Shown in pieces: positions 1 to 12,600 of a DNA stretch of 64,000 nucleotides. The first letter of the stretch is position 1. The number at the start of each line of letters is the position of its first letter. Source of the DNA: Silene conica (taxonomy: Eukaryota; Streptophyta; Magnoliopsida; Caryophyllales; Caryophyllaceae); the NCBI GenBank assembly GCA_029255685.2, contig CM055312.2:16826649-16890648 (forward strand). Reading direction: 5' to 3'. The position numbers and the translations under genes were made by a program. Below the pieces are notes generated by a model. That model was not told where the DNA came from. It did no database searches and saw only the letters and a program-made list of their open reading frames with translations.

Positions 1-110
1 TTAAGTTCCTATAAGTTCAGTTCAGTTCCTATAAGTTCAGTTCAGTTCAATTCAGTTCCTATAAGTTCAGTTCAGTTCAGTTCCTATAAGTTCAGTTCAT
101 ATAAACTCAA
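1..110. repeat. TTCAG-type tandem array (outer arm, left copy)
   Basis: Irregular tandem repetition of AGTTC units punctuated by CCTATAAG. It is the outer terminal array of the left TIR element copy and is cut by the window edge. The same motif occurs as its reverse complement at 38283-38480. Confidence 0.9.
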
Positions 111-518
111 TTAAGAAAAGTTATATACGGAATATTATTTTTAACAACCGATACAAACATTTCGCTTTAATTATTCAATACACGTCATCTATAAAAAAAC
201 AACTCATTAATAATTTACTCGTCTTTTACTCTCTAATTAATGACAAACTATCATCCGCATTAATGCCAAAAAAACAACAACTCATCATACGACGCCCTCA
301 CCCTCACCAATTGTCACTCTCCCATTAATCAGTTTCTTCATCACCATTGTTAGAGAAAATAAATGGTTAGCGAAAATTGTAATAGTGAATTATTTTTATC
401 GTAATGTAATTGTAGTATAATGTATGAACTATTAACAAACCATTATATATAAAGTTGAAAATATTTTAAACTACCTTGTGTTTTAGACTAATTTTTTTTT
501 ATCAATGTCATCTATTGG

Positions 519-555
<37 letters not shown>

Positions 556-632
556 CAACAACAACAACAATAATAACAATAATAATAATAACAACAACAA
601 TAATAACAATAATAATAATAATAATAATAATA
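519..632. repeat. TAA/CAA microsatellite, uninterrupted allele
   Basis: TAA trinucleotides with CAA interruptions. In the inverted copy the same microsatellite is split by two retroelement insertions, so this stretch is the paralogous empty site for them. Confidence 0.95.
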
Positions 633-663
633 GTTAACTTAAATTAAAATAAAGTTAATTAAG

Positions 664-893
664 TTCGGATTTTATAAGTTTAGTTCAAATCCTATAAGTT
701 AAGTTCTGTTCAGATCCTATAAGTTCAGTTCAGTTCAGTTCAGTTCAGTTCCTATAAGTTCAGTTAAGTTTCTATAAGTTCAGTTAAGTTCAGTTCCTAT
801 AAGTTCATTTAAGTTCAGTTCCTATAAGTTCAGTTCAGTTCAGTTCAGATCCTATAAGTTCAGTTCAGTTCAATTCAGTTAAGTTTCAGTCCA
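664..893. repeat. TTCAG-type tandem array (inner arm, left copy)
   Basis: Second array of the left copy, made of AGTTC runs interrupted by CTATAAG. It ends next to the AGTCCAAAAAAAC terminus. It matches the array at 21651-21897 in reverse complement. Confidence 0.9.
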
Positions 894-906
894 AAAAAAC
901 GGGGCC

Positions 907-1800
907 GAAGTATAAGATATTGGTTTCGGACATTCGAGCTACTAGCCCATTGAATGTAGAATACATTATTCCACTAATCAATAATTAATGGATAATGAGA
1001 AAAAGGTAACAAATTTTCCATTTTCTATCCAACAAAAAGCATAGAAAAGGTTATATCCAATTGTGCCCATGAAAATATGAAACCACTCATTTATCCCAAA
1101 AAAGTGACACCATAAAAGGTTGCCCAACAATAATTAGAGAAAAAGAATACCTCGTCATGCATGGACAATATTCCATTTTTTAATTGTCCTCTCACTTATT
1201 TTATTGTGAGAAGAGTATTCATTTTCAAGCAAAACTCACTAAATAACACAAATTGTTATGAAAGATGGACATTATTCGTCACAAATGAAAACAGACAATG
1301 TCTCTCTTACAATAAAGCAAGTGACAATATTAATAAGGTACCTCATTTTCCCTCGCTTGTCCTCGCGCCTATTATTCCACATGTTTTATCGTGAGATGGG
1401 TATATTCGTAATTAACTTTCACGGATAAATAAAACTCTTTGATAGAATAAAGCTAAGATACGCGGACGCCTCCTCAACGTTTAAACTTAGTTAGTTAGGA
1501 CTTGTCATTGTTAGCCTAACAATTAATCAATCACAGGTTATAAAGTTATTATTTCTTTCGTTGTCTTTTGAGTTCAATTGAATGGCGGGTAAGAACTGAA
1601 CCTCTAATTTCATAGTTGAGTTAAGATAACTCTTACACTTTAATTCTTATTATTACTGGTTATAGAATTAGTTGAGTTTATATTATAAGACGGTTTTTTT
1701 TATGTACAAGACAATTATTTAATGATAAATAAACATATGTAGATAACTGATGCGATAAAATAGACTTACACGATAATATAAATTAGAGAGTGACAGACTA
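907..1800. other. AT-rich spacer, no gene seen
   Basis: No credible ORF, RNA gene or repeat. A short ATAAGACGGTTTT block near 1685 has an inverted partner near 4655 and may be the arms of an old MITE into which later elements inserted. Confidence 0.5.
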
Positions 1801-1802
1801 GG

Positions 1803-4485
1803 TAGCACCAAAACGAACACGGACACGACACGGATACGGGACACGAAATCCCATGAAATTTAGGACACGAGACACGACATTTATGAATACGGTCAGTACT
1901 GTTTCATATGAGTTATTGTTTAATGGAGGCCCGAGCGAGCAATTCCGGCCAAAATGTGGGCTAAGACAGGGTGATCCGTTATCTCCATATCTGTTTATTC
2001 TTTGTATGGATGTTTTGTCCGCAAATGTGAGTACGGCTGAGGCACAAGGACGTGTGCATGGGATTAGATTCTGCCGTACAGGACCGACTATATCTCATCT
2101 TCTATTTGCTGATGACTCTATCTTTTTTCTCCAAAACAAGGGGGATTGTTGTCGGAATATTAAGAATGTGATAAGTGGCTATTGTGAAGTATCGGGCCAG
2201 GTTTTAAATGATGCAAAATCGGGAATCTTGTTCAGTCCATCGATGTCGCTTGCTGGTGCAAGGCTATGTTTTTCTTTATTCAATATCAGACAGAACAAGG
2301 GCATTGGCAAATACTTAGGAATTTCAACAGATTTTCAGGGGTCGAAGCAAAATATAAATAGTAGTCTGGTGGAGAGTGTTGTGAGTCGTATCTCTTCTTG
2401 GAATGGGCTTTTTCTATCTGCAGCAGGAAGGCTTTCATTGATTTTGTCTGTCTTATCCAATATTTCGATTTACTTTCTATCGGTTTTTAAAATTCCGGTA
2501 AGTGTGACAACAAAGATCAATGCTTTGTTAGCTCATTTTGGTGGGTTGGACATAAATCACATCGGGGGATTCACTTCTGTAGTAGAAATTTCTTGGCTTT
2601 ACCAAAGTCAAGGGGGGGTTTGGGGATACGAAATGTGGAATGCATGAATCAGGCTTTACTTGCCAAGAATGCGTGGCGAATTCTTCAGGATAAGGACACA
2701 TTGTTCAGCAAGGTCTTTAGGAATCTGATTCTGAAGAATCCTGACCCTCGGATGGGTATGGATACTAGAGGAGGGAGTGGCTGGTCTTGGGGATCAAGAA
2801 GTTTAATACATGGGCTAGACCTTGTTAGAAGAGAGGTGGGATGGAAACCAGACATTGATTCAGCACTAAATATTTGGAGTGTTAAATGGGTGGATGGTGA
2901 AGTGCCGGAACCTAGATCTCATTTGCTGACAATTGCTAATTCCTCTATCTATAGTTTGACTATCAAGGATTTGATTAAGGAGGATGGCCTGTGGGATTCT
3001 CTTTTAATAAAACAGCTTTTTAAGGAAGATACGGTAGTAAAGATTCTTGCTCAACCAGTTTGCTTGTCTCAGCGAGAGGATGTCATGTACTGGTTGGGGA
3101 CTTCTACTGGGGTTTACTCAGTCAAGAGTGGTTATGACACTAGCTTTAAGGAATGTTTTGAGAAGAAGAAGTCTTTACGAGATGGTTCTAGGTTACAGAA
3201 TGTCCCGGAAAAGTTTTGTAAACGTAGGTTATGGAGTTTACCAGGGCCACAAAGCTGGAAAATTCTGTTATGGAAGATTATTACAGGATCTCTTGCTGTG
3301 GGTGAAGAGTTGTTGAAAAGGGATATTAATGTTAATGGTTTTTGTGGTTTTTGTGCTAGTATGGGGAATACTATTGAAACCTTAAACCATCTCTTCAAAG
3401 ATTGTCCGGTGGTGGGTCATATATGGAAGAGTTCACCATTAGGTATTAATTGCTTCGGGACGGATGTGCTTGATGCATCAACATGGATGATTAACTGGAT
3501 TAATTACTTATGGAACCTGGAAAATGGAATGGATCGGATGGTGACTTTTGTGGCTATTATTTGGCAAATTTGGATTACGAGAAATAATATTTTACTTAAT
3601 GGTGGATCTTTTTTGCCATCTGTTTTTTATAAACAGATTCTGATACAGCTTGATTTGGTTTTTCAATCGATTGAGCTGAAAAAGGAGTGTCTTGCAACCA
3701 CCGTTTCATCAGGAAGGACGACACATGAAGATGATTCAGTTATTGATGGCATGAGTCTGAGAGATTCTGTTCCCTTTTTTCTGGTTGGACATCATCATCA
3801 TGATAACTCTTTTAGAATCAAAGTGGATGCCGCATGGAAGACACGTGACAAAGCTTCTGTGGGATGGATCCTCATTGACCCGGATGGAAGGGTGGTGATG
3901 GATTATTATATGGCTTTCTATGCTGAATCTCCCTTGCAAGCAGAGGCGAAAGGGGTGCTGGAAGCAATCAAATGGGCAAGACGGCAGAATCTTCTCCATG
4001 TTAATGCTCTCACTGACTGTTTGCAGGTTGTTCTCCAGGTTGCAGGTTGTGCTACAACACATCATCAGACACGCGGGATTATTAGTGATATTTGGGCTCT
4101 GGTCGGTGTTTTTCATTGTTTTAGCATTAGCTATATTCCGCGCTGTCTTAATCAGCGAGCTCACAACGTGGCCGCTCTAGCACTTGTGTAGTTTTATTTT
4201 TTACGCCTGCCAAAAAAAAAAAAATGATTATAAATAACGTATAACTTTATTTTTATCGTGTATTTGAAGCTAAATCTAAACAAGTAGATGTACAGTTCGA
4301 CCTTTATTATAACTAATACTCAATTTTCCACCCAAATTCATCTTTTAATCGATCTTTTTTAAAATTTTATTCATTGTCTAAACTATAATATGTTTAGACA
4401 TGTGTCCAACAGGTGTCAGGTGTCCCGTGTCGGATACGGGACGACTAATTAGGAGAAGTGTCTGTGCTGCCTTGACGACAAACAT
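1803..4485. mobile_element. Possible DNA transposon remnant enclosing LINE-A
   Basis: The left edge begins GGTAGCACCAAAACGAACAC and continues with repeated GACACG. The right edge, read inverted, begins GGCAGCACAGACACTTCTCC, and a CGGATACGGGAC block occurs near both ends. This suggests imperfect terminal inverted repeats around the LINE. No matching target duplication was found and no transposase is present, so the call is tentative. Confidence 0.3.
1853..4191 (+). pseudogene. 5'-truncated L1-type LINE (LINE-A): RT C-terminal half, zf-RVT, RNase H
   Basis: The first frame (1853-2647) starts within the reverse transcriptase and shows the LRQGDPLSPYLF block and the FADDS catalytic box. The reading then moves to a second frame (2593-4191) near 2590, so a one-base frameshift separates the RT from the rest. 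The second frame carries LPKSRGGLGIRN, the connection region, a zf-RVT cysteine/histidine cluster (CGFC then HLFKDC), and a C-terminal RNase H-like domain with KVDAAW and QAEAKGVLEA. A poly-A tract lies at about 4209-4221. The endonuclease, ORF1 and first RT blocks are missing, as expected of 5' truncation on insertion. The RNase H tail separates it from LINE-B and LINE-C, which end after zf-RVT. It cannot be autonomous. Confidence 0.85.
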
Positions 4486-4785
4486 CTTTAGAAAAATTTA
4501 GTGAATAGCTGAATATAAATTAGTGGATGATTAAGCATAAATCCTTGTATAGGGAATAAGGATCCCTTTACATAATATTTTGGTTAATTAAATCCCAATA
4601 TGGTGATTCACTAGGAATAATATGTCAAGTATGGTGATCCGACTATTAGGGTAAAACCGTCTTATAAAGAGATTTTATGTGATGATTAAGACATGAAATG
4701 GGTTGGTAAGAAGATTTAGCAAGAAGCTTTTAGCTTTTCATTCATCTGTGTCTGACTCGTTAAGCACAAAATATATAGTCCCACG
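4222..4785. promoter_or_regulatory. Upstream region of the START-like gene, no defined motif
   Basis: AT-rich sequence between the LINE-A poly-A and the presumed first exon of the next gene. It should contain the promoter, but I cannot assign a TATA box or start site with confidence. Confidence 0.3.
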
Positions 4786-6679
4786 TTGAGTTTCCGCCTT
4801 GTTGGTATAACTTCAACTGTACTCATTCAATAACATCATCTCTAAATTCCTTGTTTTTGTCATCTTTCTTCCCACCTTGAGATCTGCAACTTTTGTTACT
4901 ATCATCATGTCAATTTCACTGTTTGCTTCACGTGTTTACTTGGGTTTCTCTTAATAAATCACCTCTTTTCTAGTTTTCTTCCTTCAACCTTGTTCAAATT
5001 TGCAGGTTTCCTCATCTGGGTACTTCTCCTATTGCTTCTTAAAGGTCAATTTTTAATCAAAGTTTGTTCCTTTTTATATTTTTGCTGCTGAATTCCTGAT
5101 TTTTTGATCATTTATTTCTGCCCTGGGACTTGCTTTCATTATTCATTTGCATGGTTTACTATGATACATTGTTAATAGTGGTATTTATCCTTTTTTCATT
5201 ACTTCATTGGTTACGCTGATTCGTATTTGTCGACCCCAAATTAGTATTGACTTTGGATTCAAGGTTGTAATGTTGTACTGCTGTTGGGTTATGTCGAGTA
5301 ATGAATTCTCAAAGTTGATAGTTTGGGCTTGAATAGTACGGACTAAGGAGTAATTGGGTTTCTGAGCAGTTTTCACTTTTGGTACACACTTAGTTAATTG
5401 TCTTTCAATAAATTCAAGTTTGTACTGCTCCTTGGTGATGTACTGCAGACTGCAGTACTGCATAATGCATATCAGATGTCATATGATTTCTCGTACCTCA
5501 TAATTTTGGGCTTTAAAATGATTGGGCTTCTGAGCAGTTATTTTTGGCACACAGTTAATTGGTTTGGTGTGTGTCAGTAATTTATTTGCAGTAATTGCAG
5601 TAACTTTTGGTACAGTCAATTGGATTTTTGTGTTTAGTCTAGCAGAAGCAGTGATTTCTTTTCTTTTTTTCCCCACTTTTTAACCTTTCCCACTTTATAG
5701 GACTCTTAGTTGAGTGAGCGGGTTAGCAGGTGTTATCGCTCCACTAAGCAACAAAAAATATGAATTTTTTAGTTAAAATGTATATGTTTTTTTTCCTTTT
5801 TTTTTTTTCCGAAATTACTCTATTACAGCCGTAGTCCGCTTCCAAAAATTCTCTCTATTTTGTGAGACAAATTACAGAATTTTAAATCTACATGTACTTG
5901 GTATGTTTTAACCACTGCGTCTTAAATGCACCATTTGAAAAGTTTACCCTGTGACAGTTTTTGTGGTCTCAAGTTTTACTTTAATTGATTGTATGCCAAC
6001 TTCTATTTAAGTTCTATAGGTACAGTACCTTTTTGTTATTGAGCCAGACAGACAGCCAGTGCATCAGTGTCTCATAGTCCCACTCCCATATACTATAAGA
6101 CAAATGACTTTTGGTATCACATACATTAGGTTTTGCCTGTTTTGGGGTCTGGAGTGTCTTTCTTATATAGTATTGTTGGTGTTCTGTGCTTCAATTATCA
6201 ATTATCCTGGGAATGATATAAGTGATTAGGCATTGGGCAATGATGTTTTTTATAGGCTAATGTAGGGAATACTCTTTAACTCTATTCCAATAAACGTTGC
6301 CTAATTCGCTATGAACATGCCACATCCAATACTTTCTACGCACTTATAGTCCTATGGACTGAATGTTACTCCGTATATACTCGCTGGGGCTTGAATGAAT
6401 CCAGTAACCCAGATTCAAATTACTACTTGTGTTACTCAAAGAGTTAGACGGTTAGCCTTCTGTGTAAATGTGTGCACGTAAGGGTTTAAGCTATGATAGC
6501 ATATTTTTTCGATGAAAAATTTCAGTTTATGAGGCAGTTTGGTAAAGTTCCTTCTGAATATTCTTGAAAAACTCTGTAATTTGTTGGAAATAATTACAGG
6601 CCTACTCTTGGATTTGCTCTCCTGACACAACTGTTAATTTTCAAAGTCGGATTGTTTTCGCTTGGTTGGAAATGCAATA
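4786..6679 (+). other. Probable 5' UTR with a leader intron of the START-like gene
   Basis: A pyrimidine-rich stretch without an ORF ends at a plausible donor (AAAG then GTCAAT, near 5044). A plausible acceptor (TAATTACAG) ends at 6599, eighty bases before the ATG. The proposed intron contains two or three imperfect copies of a block of about 40 bp with TGAGCAGTT and TTAATTG (5357-5400, 5524-5563, partly 5585-5630). The transcription start is a guess. Confidence 0.4.
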
Positions 6680-9600
6680 ATGGCTATAAAGGGGAAAATT
6701 GCTCATTACAGGGAGACACTGGATAAGACACTAGCTTCTGATAACCTTGCTGATGGAAATAAACTTCAGACTCTAGTCAAAGATCAAATTTTACGATCGT
6801 CAGTAGGAAAAACTAGAGGTTAGCGTTAGTTTCTTTCCTCTGCTTTTCTTTTTTCGCTGTTATTTCACGTTTTTGATCTACCAATCCACTTCCTTCTATC
6901 CCAGTTAGCTCAGAGGTAGCGCAGACTCCACTTTCCTGGCCTTTCCATATTTACAATTTTGGACATCAATTTTCTAGTTTTGTTGGAGGACGTTGTCTAG
7001 GTCATTCATATTTTATCATGTTGCAGATTATAATGATAATGTTCTGGAGAAAAGGACAGCTGAAGTATCAACTTTTCTTGAGATGCTGAGGAGTGTTTCT
7101 AACGTACATGGTACACCAGATAATACACATCAGGCCACTTGGAAAGTAAGCAAACATTGAATGTGAATATGTGATAACTACAATAATGATATTACTCAGA
7201 GTGCGTTAAAGCTCTCACCTAATTACGGCGTGTTAAGGGGAATGGGATTAACATAGCCGTACACTCTATTGAGTAACTGAACACACATAACGGCTATCTC
7301 CAGATGACCCAGATAAAAACTCAGTGTCAAATATTACATCAGTATACTGCTACTTAACAACGTAAGAAACATTTATACTGTAGCGAGTCATTTTGCCTAT
7401 TATATCATATTCCAGCACCAAATAACGAGTCATAGTGTGATCTAGCTATCATATGAGGCAATTGGAAACTTTCTATTGTGAGCAAGTCTATATGGTCCCC
7501 TTGATTAGGAGTACGAATGGGGTGACTCAGAGTACAATCAAAATTCTAGTGGTTTATCTAGTAGGGAACTTCACGTAATTGCTTGAATTTTAGCCGCCTT
7601 CTTTTATAATTTTTTGGCTTTTATTCTGACAGCTTAAAGATGAATACATTTTTTTTTATAGATCTTAGCATGTTTTAAAACAGTTATGGTTGTCTCATTA
7701 AAGTTAGATTTTAGTGACAAAAATATAGAAGCTTTTGGAATTTTGTTTATAATTCCTAGATATATAACCGGCAATAATTTTCAACTGTTACCCATAACAA
7801 TAAATCTGGGGTTAAAGATTAGTATGCTACTGTTGCTGGATTTCGGTGGTTGCGCCACAAATGCGGCAGATACTCCCCCAAAATAGAGTCTCAGAAACCT
7901 TCAAATCTTCAATAACGCGGTAGTGAGATGGTCTTGACTCTTGCAGCCGAGATGTAATACAAAGGTTCTAAAGTTAAAATAATGTTGATGAGTGCATGAG
8001 TCTGATTCTTAAGGGCTTCTTATTTTCTTTGAGGATTACATTGCATGCAGCTGAAATGGTTGGATATTCTATACAGTTGAAGCAGGACACTGAAGAATTT
8101 CGTGTTATGTATCGAGAGGGGCCTGTAGGCTCTCCTTTTCATTCCTTACTTGTGGAAGGTTATATAGATGCTCCTCTGGATGTTTGTAAGTCAGGCTTTC
8201 TTCTAATAGTTAGTAGTTTGATTTACTTTCAAACTTTCAAATTGTAAGACCTACTTGGCAATTAGATACAAGAAATATCTAAAACAATGCAACGTTTTAC
8301 AGGTTTATGTGTCTCCTGGGAAACAGCTCTCTATCCACGATGGTAAGAGTTTATTTCTTCAGCGTTCTTAGATAAAAATGGCTTTATTTGAACCATTCTT
8401 TGGATCCTGATGGTGCTAATGATTATAATTTTTAAGAATAAGGTCCATCACTTTTAATGTGTGGCCTCATTTGTTTGTGTCATGAGACTACTTCAAATGA
8501 TTCTAACTTGGTATGTTCTTGATTTGGCCTTTCAAAAATAAGAAAATGCTAGAAGACTATATATTTGAGAGGTCTACAACTTTCTGATAGATGAACCATC
8601 TCAACCAAAACCTTAAGGTGATGGTTGAGGCCCAACTATTATTAATATTCCTATTACGCTCCCTCACTCAAATGCTCATTGGGCTTGAAGAGTGGTTAGT
8701 TTACACAGGCTCCCCTCATACCGTGTGGGGGATTTCCACTTCGTGAGTTTTTGAGGGGTTTTGAGGTTGCCAGATTCGGATTCGAACCTGAACCAGTGAT
8801 TCTGATACCATGATACATGAACCATCTCAACCAAAACCTTAAGGTGATGGTTGATGGCCAACTATTATTAATATTCTTATTACTTTCATTACTAAACGGA
8901 TACTATCTGGAATTTGAGACCAAGAGTTTGCCGTCTAGTGCATTATTTTCTTGAGGCATCAGGAGGTCCATCTAACTTGGGAAGGTGAATTTTAGCCATG
9001 GCTGGAATTTAGAATATCAAATTCATCTCATATGTAAACATGATAAGAATAAGTTAGATAATATGTCAACAACACTTTCATAATGCATCATGATTTCTTC
9101 ATCTCGTGAGAACTATGTCTTGTAGGAAGAATTAGTATCTTGTATACCTACCTAGCATCAACAATTTTAGCATTACATTGAGTGACAAATACAACTCTTT
9201 TGTGAGTTTTGTCTAGAGATTAAGATTGATATGCCGTATTAAAATAATATTGGGTTCTTTCAGAGTTAACCTGCGTGAGTATATTTGTATGAACAACAAA
9301 CAAGAACAATGATTGCTACAAGCTTACAGCTGCAGTAATCTGCTACAGTGACATTACTTGGTTCTGCTTATGGAATTAATTTTCTTCATATATTGTTCAC
9401 GATTCGTTCGAAAGAACAATTTTGCATTAAGAAAAAAATCAAGGTTTTTGTAGATAATAGAGGTTTTTGATATGCTAGGGTGCTTATTAACAATTCTAAC
9501 TTGCTCCCTAACATTAATTGTTAATACGCACACTTCCTATTTATGTATCTTGTAACTTGTCATTTCAGGTTTCCTGATATGCTTATTCCAACTTTCAAAG

Positions 9601-12600
9601 TCGTAGCAGCTAAAAGTTTGCAGAAGGTCATGGTCGGTGAAGAAATATCTCTAGTGAGGTTTGTGATACGACATAAGAAGAGTTTTTATCATATCTAATT
9701 TTTTATTTTTTTACTGGGGATACTGAACAAATCATTTACTCTTTGGAAGAAAGGGTGAAGCTTTCCTGGCCCATGTCGAGTAGAGAGGCCATTTTGCACT
9801 ATTTTGCGTTTGAGTACTTGGAAGATGGTCTCGTTGTTGTCCTTATGAATACGGTAAATACTCACAGACTTGCAATTCCAATGATCATGAGTTATTTGTC
9901 TATTATAAATGACAATTTCTTTTCTTTTCTTTTGTGGTTTGGTTTGGCTCTTCTCAGATTTCAGATGTAGAAAACATTCATGTGGAAACCCATGGCTTTA
10001 CCAATGACGGAATACCTGAAATAGAGAATACTGTCCGGATAGATTTAGTAGGAGGTTTTGCCCTGCAGAGAGTGACAGAAAGCAGGAGCTACTTTAGGTA
10101 ATTGCATTGTAACTACAGATGTCTTATGAGCTCTCGAAAATTGCTGACTTATATGTTGACGGGTTGATTGTACATTGAATGCTTGTTCAAGAGATTTGTA
10201 GCTAAAGATGGTTACTTGATTCAATTACTTTCCAAAGTCGAGCTATGTGAATTTGTTTTCCTGGGTAGAGGATTTATGTGAGATTGAACTGTCATTTGCT
10301 ATTTCTAAGGTCACTTAGCTTTACCATGACGTATTTAGGATGAGAAGACTCACCTTCACATTGGTGCTAAGGAAAAATGACAAGGGCAAAGAGTGATAGA
10401 AATGCGGCTTCTAGTCATAATTTGCCGGTGATAAATGGAAAATCAATGTCATATTTTTGTTGATGTGTTCAAATGCAGGCCATCAGTTTTATCCCTGAAC
10501 GACTTAACCAGCTAGTAAGCTAGTTGTGATCTACTAGTCTCATCTTCAGCACATTATTTATAAGTTGAGTATGAAATAATGTCTAGGGAGCTTTCTTAAG
10601 AGTCTCACCAATAAATGAATCATGTTTTCTTTTGTAATTCATGTACTTAAGTTAGGGTTCATATAGCTTTTTCTCAGATGCATGAGTTTGAGTTAGTCTA
10701 TGTTTTGGGATGACTTCTTCGACTAATTACCTTGATTCAGCAAATGTTGGTGGGGCTCTTGACTCCCAGGCCTCATGGTGTTGTCGTGCCTTTTTCTTTA
10801 TGACCAGACATCTAGACTATTGAACACATTGATGTCTTTTAGATATCGCTTCATACATTGATCGAGTTATTCATATTCAACTTTCTTTTGTTAATCTGAA
10901 GTCGCACCTTGCAGGACAATAGCCAACATGGACATAAAACTTGATTTTGTTCCTCCATCACTTATTAATTTTATATCAAGGCAAGTAATAGGCAGTGGTT
11001 TCAGATTTTACCAGAAGGTAATGATCTCTCTCCCTGCTCTGATATGTGTGCCCTCGTTTCAGTTATTCTGTTTTACCCAGTGTTTAGATGGAGGGATTTG
11101 GAGGGAAAAGGAAGGACGGTAAAATCCCTTGTTAGGTTAGCAAGTTGGGTTAGAGGGATTTAAAGCGACATGGAAACAGAGGGATCCATTTTCTGTGCTA
11201 CAAGCCAATCAAACCTTCCTATAAAGTAGTTTCTCTAAAGTTCTTTTATAGTGTAGAATCAATCACCTTACCAGAGACATTTTTTGTTTATTGTATCATT
11301 TGGATTGTATTTAGCTTTTATAGAACAGCGATGCTAAATCACTGTATCTTTCTTGGCAAGTGTTTTTGACGTATGGTGCCATTGCAGACGGTTGCATCTG
11401 TATCTAAGGGAGACGAAGCTTTTGCCAAGGTATTGAGTGGACCCCTCTATAGTCGTATACGTGAAGCTTTATCATCAAACACTGAAACAAAGAACCTTGA
11501 AATCAGCAATGGAAAGCGAAAGGCAGATTTACAAGATCCATCACAAGAGGACCATGGAGAGTTTCTTGGCACTAGACGTGCTGGAAAATCTATAGATGAG
11601 TGTGAACCAAGCAATAATGAGTATCTGGGAGAAGAATGTCGCGCAAAAAATGTTGCAACACATAAGAAGCTTCTAGGGGACATGTTTTTGGTTAGAGAAG
11701 AGACTAATCTCTCAAATGGCGTTGCTGATGGGAATTTTTTGCAGCATAAACCAGCTACTGAGATTGAGGAAGAAGATATAGGAGGGGGTGAGATTGGGCT
11801 GAAGGATAAAAATAATGACTACTTTGAAAAGCTTGGCTGCAATTCAGCTGATCAACTTCAATTAGTCAATCTCCATAAGAAAGTGCCAATTAGCCCTCAG
11901 GTGGAGAAAGCTCTAGGGACTTTAGATAAGATGATAAATGTTGTAAGAGAAGGTCGACTAGGAGCCAGGGATTCTGTTGAACCTGTTCCTCGGGTAGAAG
12001 CAGGTGAAGCTAAATCATCAACTACCAGAATAAATGTGGAAGGGACGTGTAAGCAGGGTATCACAATGCAACAAAATGTTAGCACAACAGCCCATGTATC
12101 TACCAATGGCCTTGTCCCTAATGGTTTAAGGTAAGTTCTTTCACAAATTTTAGCATGAGATGGTCTTATTGCGTTAGAGCTCATTGACAAATATCCCTTT
12201 CCACCCGTAACCTTTAATTCAAGATCCTCACTCTCGCCCATCCGATGAAGACCGTCGCCACCACTATGCTGACCCCAGCTCCAAAACTACTACAACTTTC
12301 AGCCACTCTAATTATGCCACCATCCCCCTAGCTTAACCTCTTTCCCAGAAAGGCTTCGCCAATCTCTTTTAGGATGTTATTGGGTTTTGTTTACTGTAGC
12401 AAAGCCAACTTAATATTTTCTAAAGGTTTAAGATACTTATTTTGGCGTCTCTTGTGTGATGCCAAGAAATCAAACCCTAAACCTTATTGTGGCCCAAAAT
12501 AGTTGACTGTGTGTGTGTGTGTTGAGGGAGGTGGGCATAGCTGGGACCGGTGGGAGGGGGTGAAGATGGTGATTGGATGAGGCGGAGCTGGTGGCGGTTG

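Larger units (their letters stand above)
1..906. mobile_element. Partial copy of a TIR element with TTCAG arrays and a TAA microsatellite
   Basis: In order: an array of the TTCAGTTCCTATAAG theme (1-110), about 400 bp of AT-rich sequence, a TAA microsatellite (519-632) and a second array (664-893) ending near 906 in CCAAAAAAACGGGGCC. The stretches 120-180 and 360-520 reappear inverted at about 38190-38275 and 30839-31010. This is therefore a shorter copy of the family found at 21631-38525. The outer end lies left of the window. There is no coding sequence, so it looks like a non-autonomous deletion derivative. PIF/Harbinger-like membership is only a guess from the TIR style. Confidence 0.7.
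8585..8882 (-). mobile_element. Complete TRIM retrotransposon (298 bp) in an intron
   Basis: Two 72-bp direct repeats (8585-8656 and 8811-8882) differ at about four positions and are flanked by a 5-bp duplication CTTTC (8580-8584, 8883-8887). Read on the minus strand, the first LTR is followed at once by TGGTATCAGA, a primer-binding site for initiator tRNA-Met. A purine tract GAGTGAGGGAGCG precedes the second LTR. This is the defining TRIM layout: short LTRs, PBS, PPT and no coding capacity. It lies in the intron between exons 5 and 6 of the START-like gene, antisense to transcription. Confidence 0.9.

Noticed and set aside
6898-6945. tRNA-like A box (GTTAGCTCAGAGGTAGCGC) in an intron of the START-like gene
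   Set aside because: No matching B box, acceptor stem or cloverleaf follows, so at best it is a fragment of a tRNA-derived repeat.
8676-8861. Minus-strand ORF of 61 codons
   Set aside because: It lies wholly inside the TRIM (LTR, PBS and spacer) and has no coding character.
11447-12241. Minus-strand ORFs opposite the large exon of the START-like gene
   Set aside because: They are shadows of the + strand exon, whose frame, splice phases and total length are consistent.
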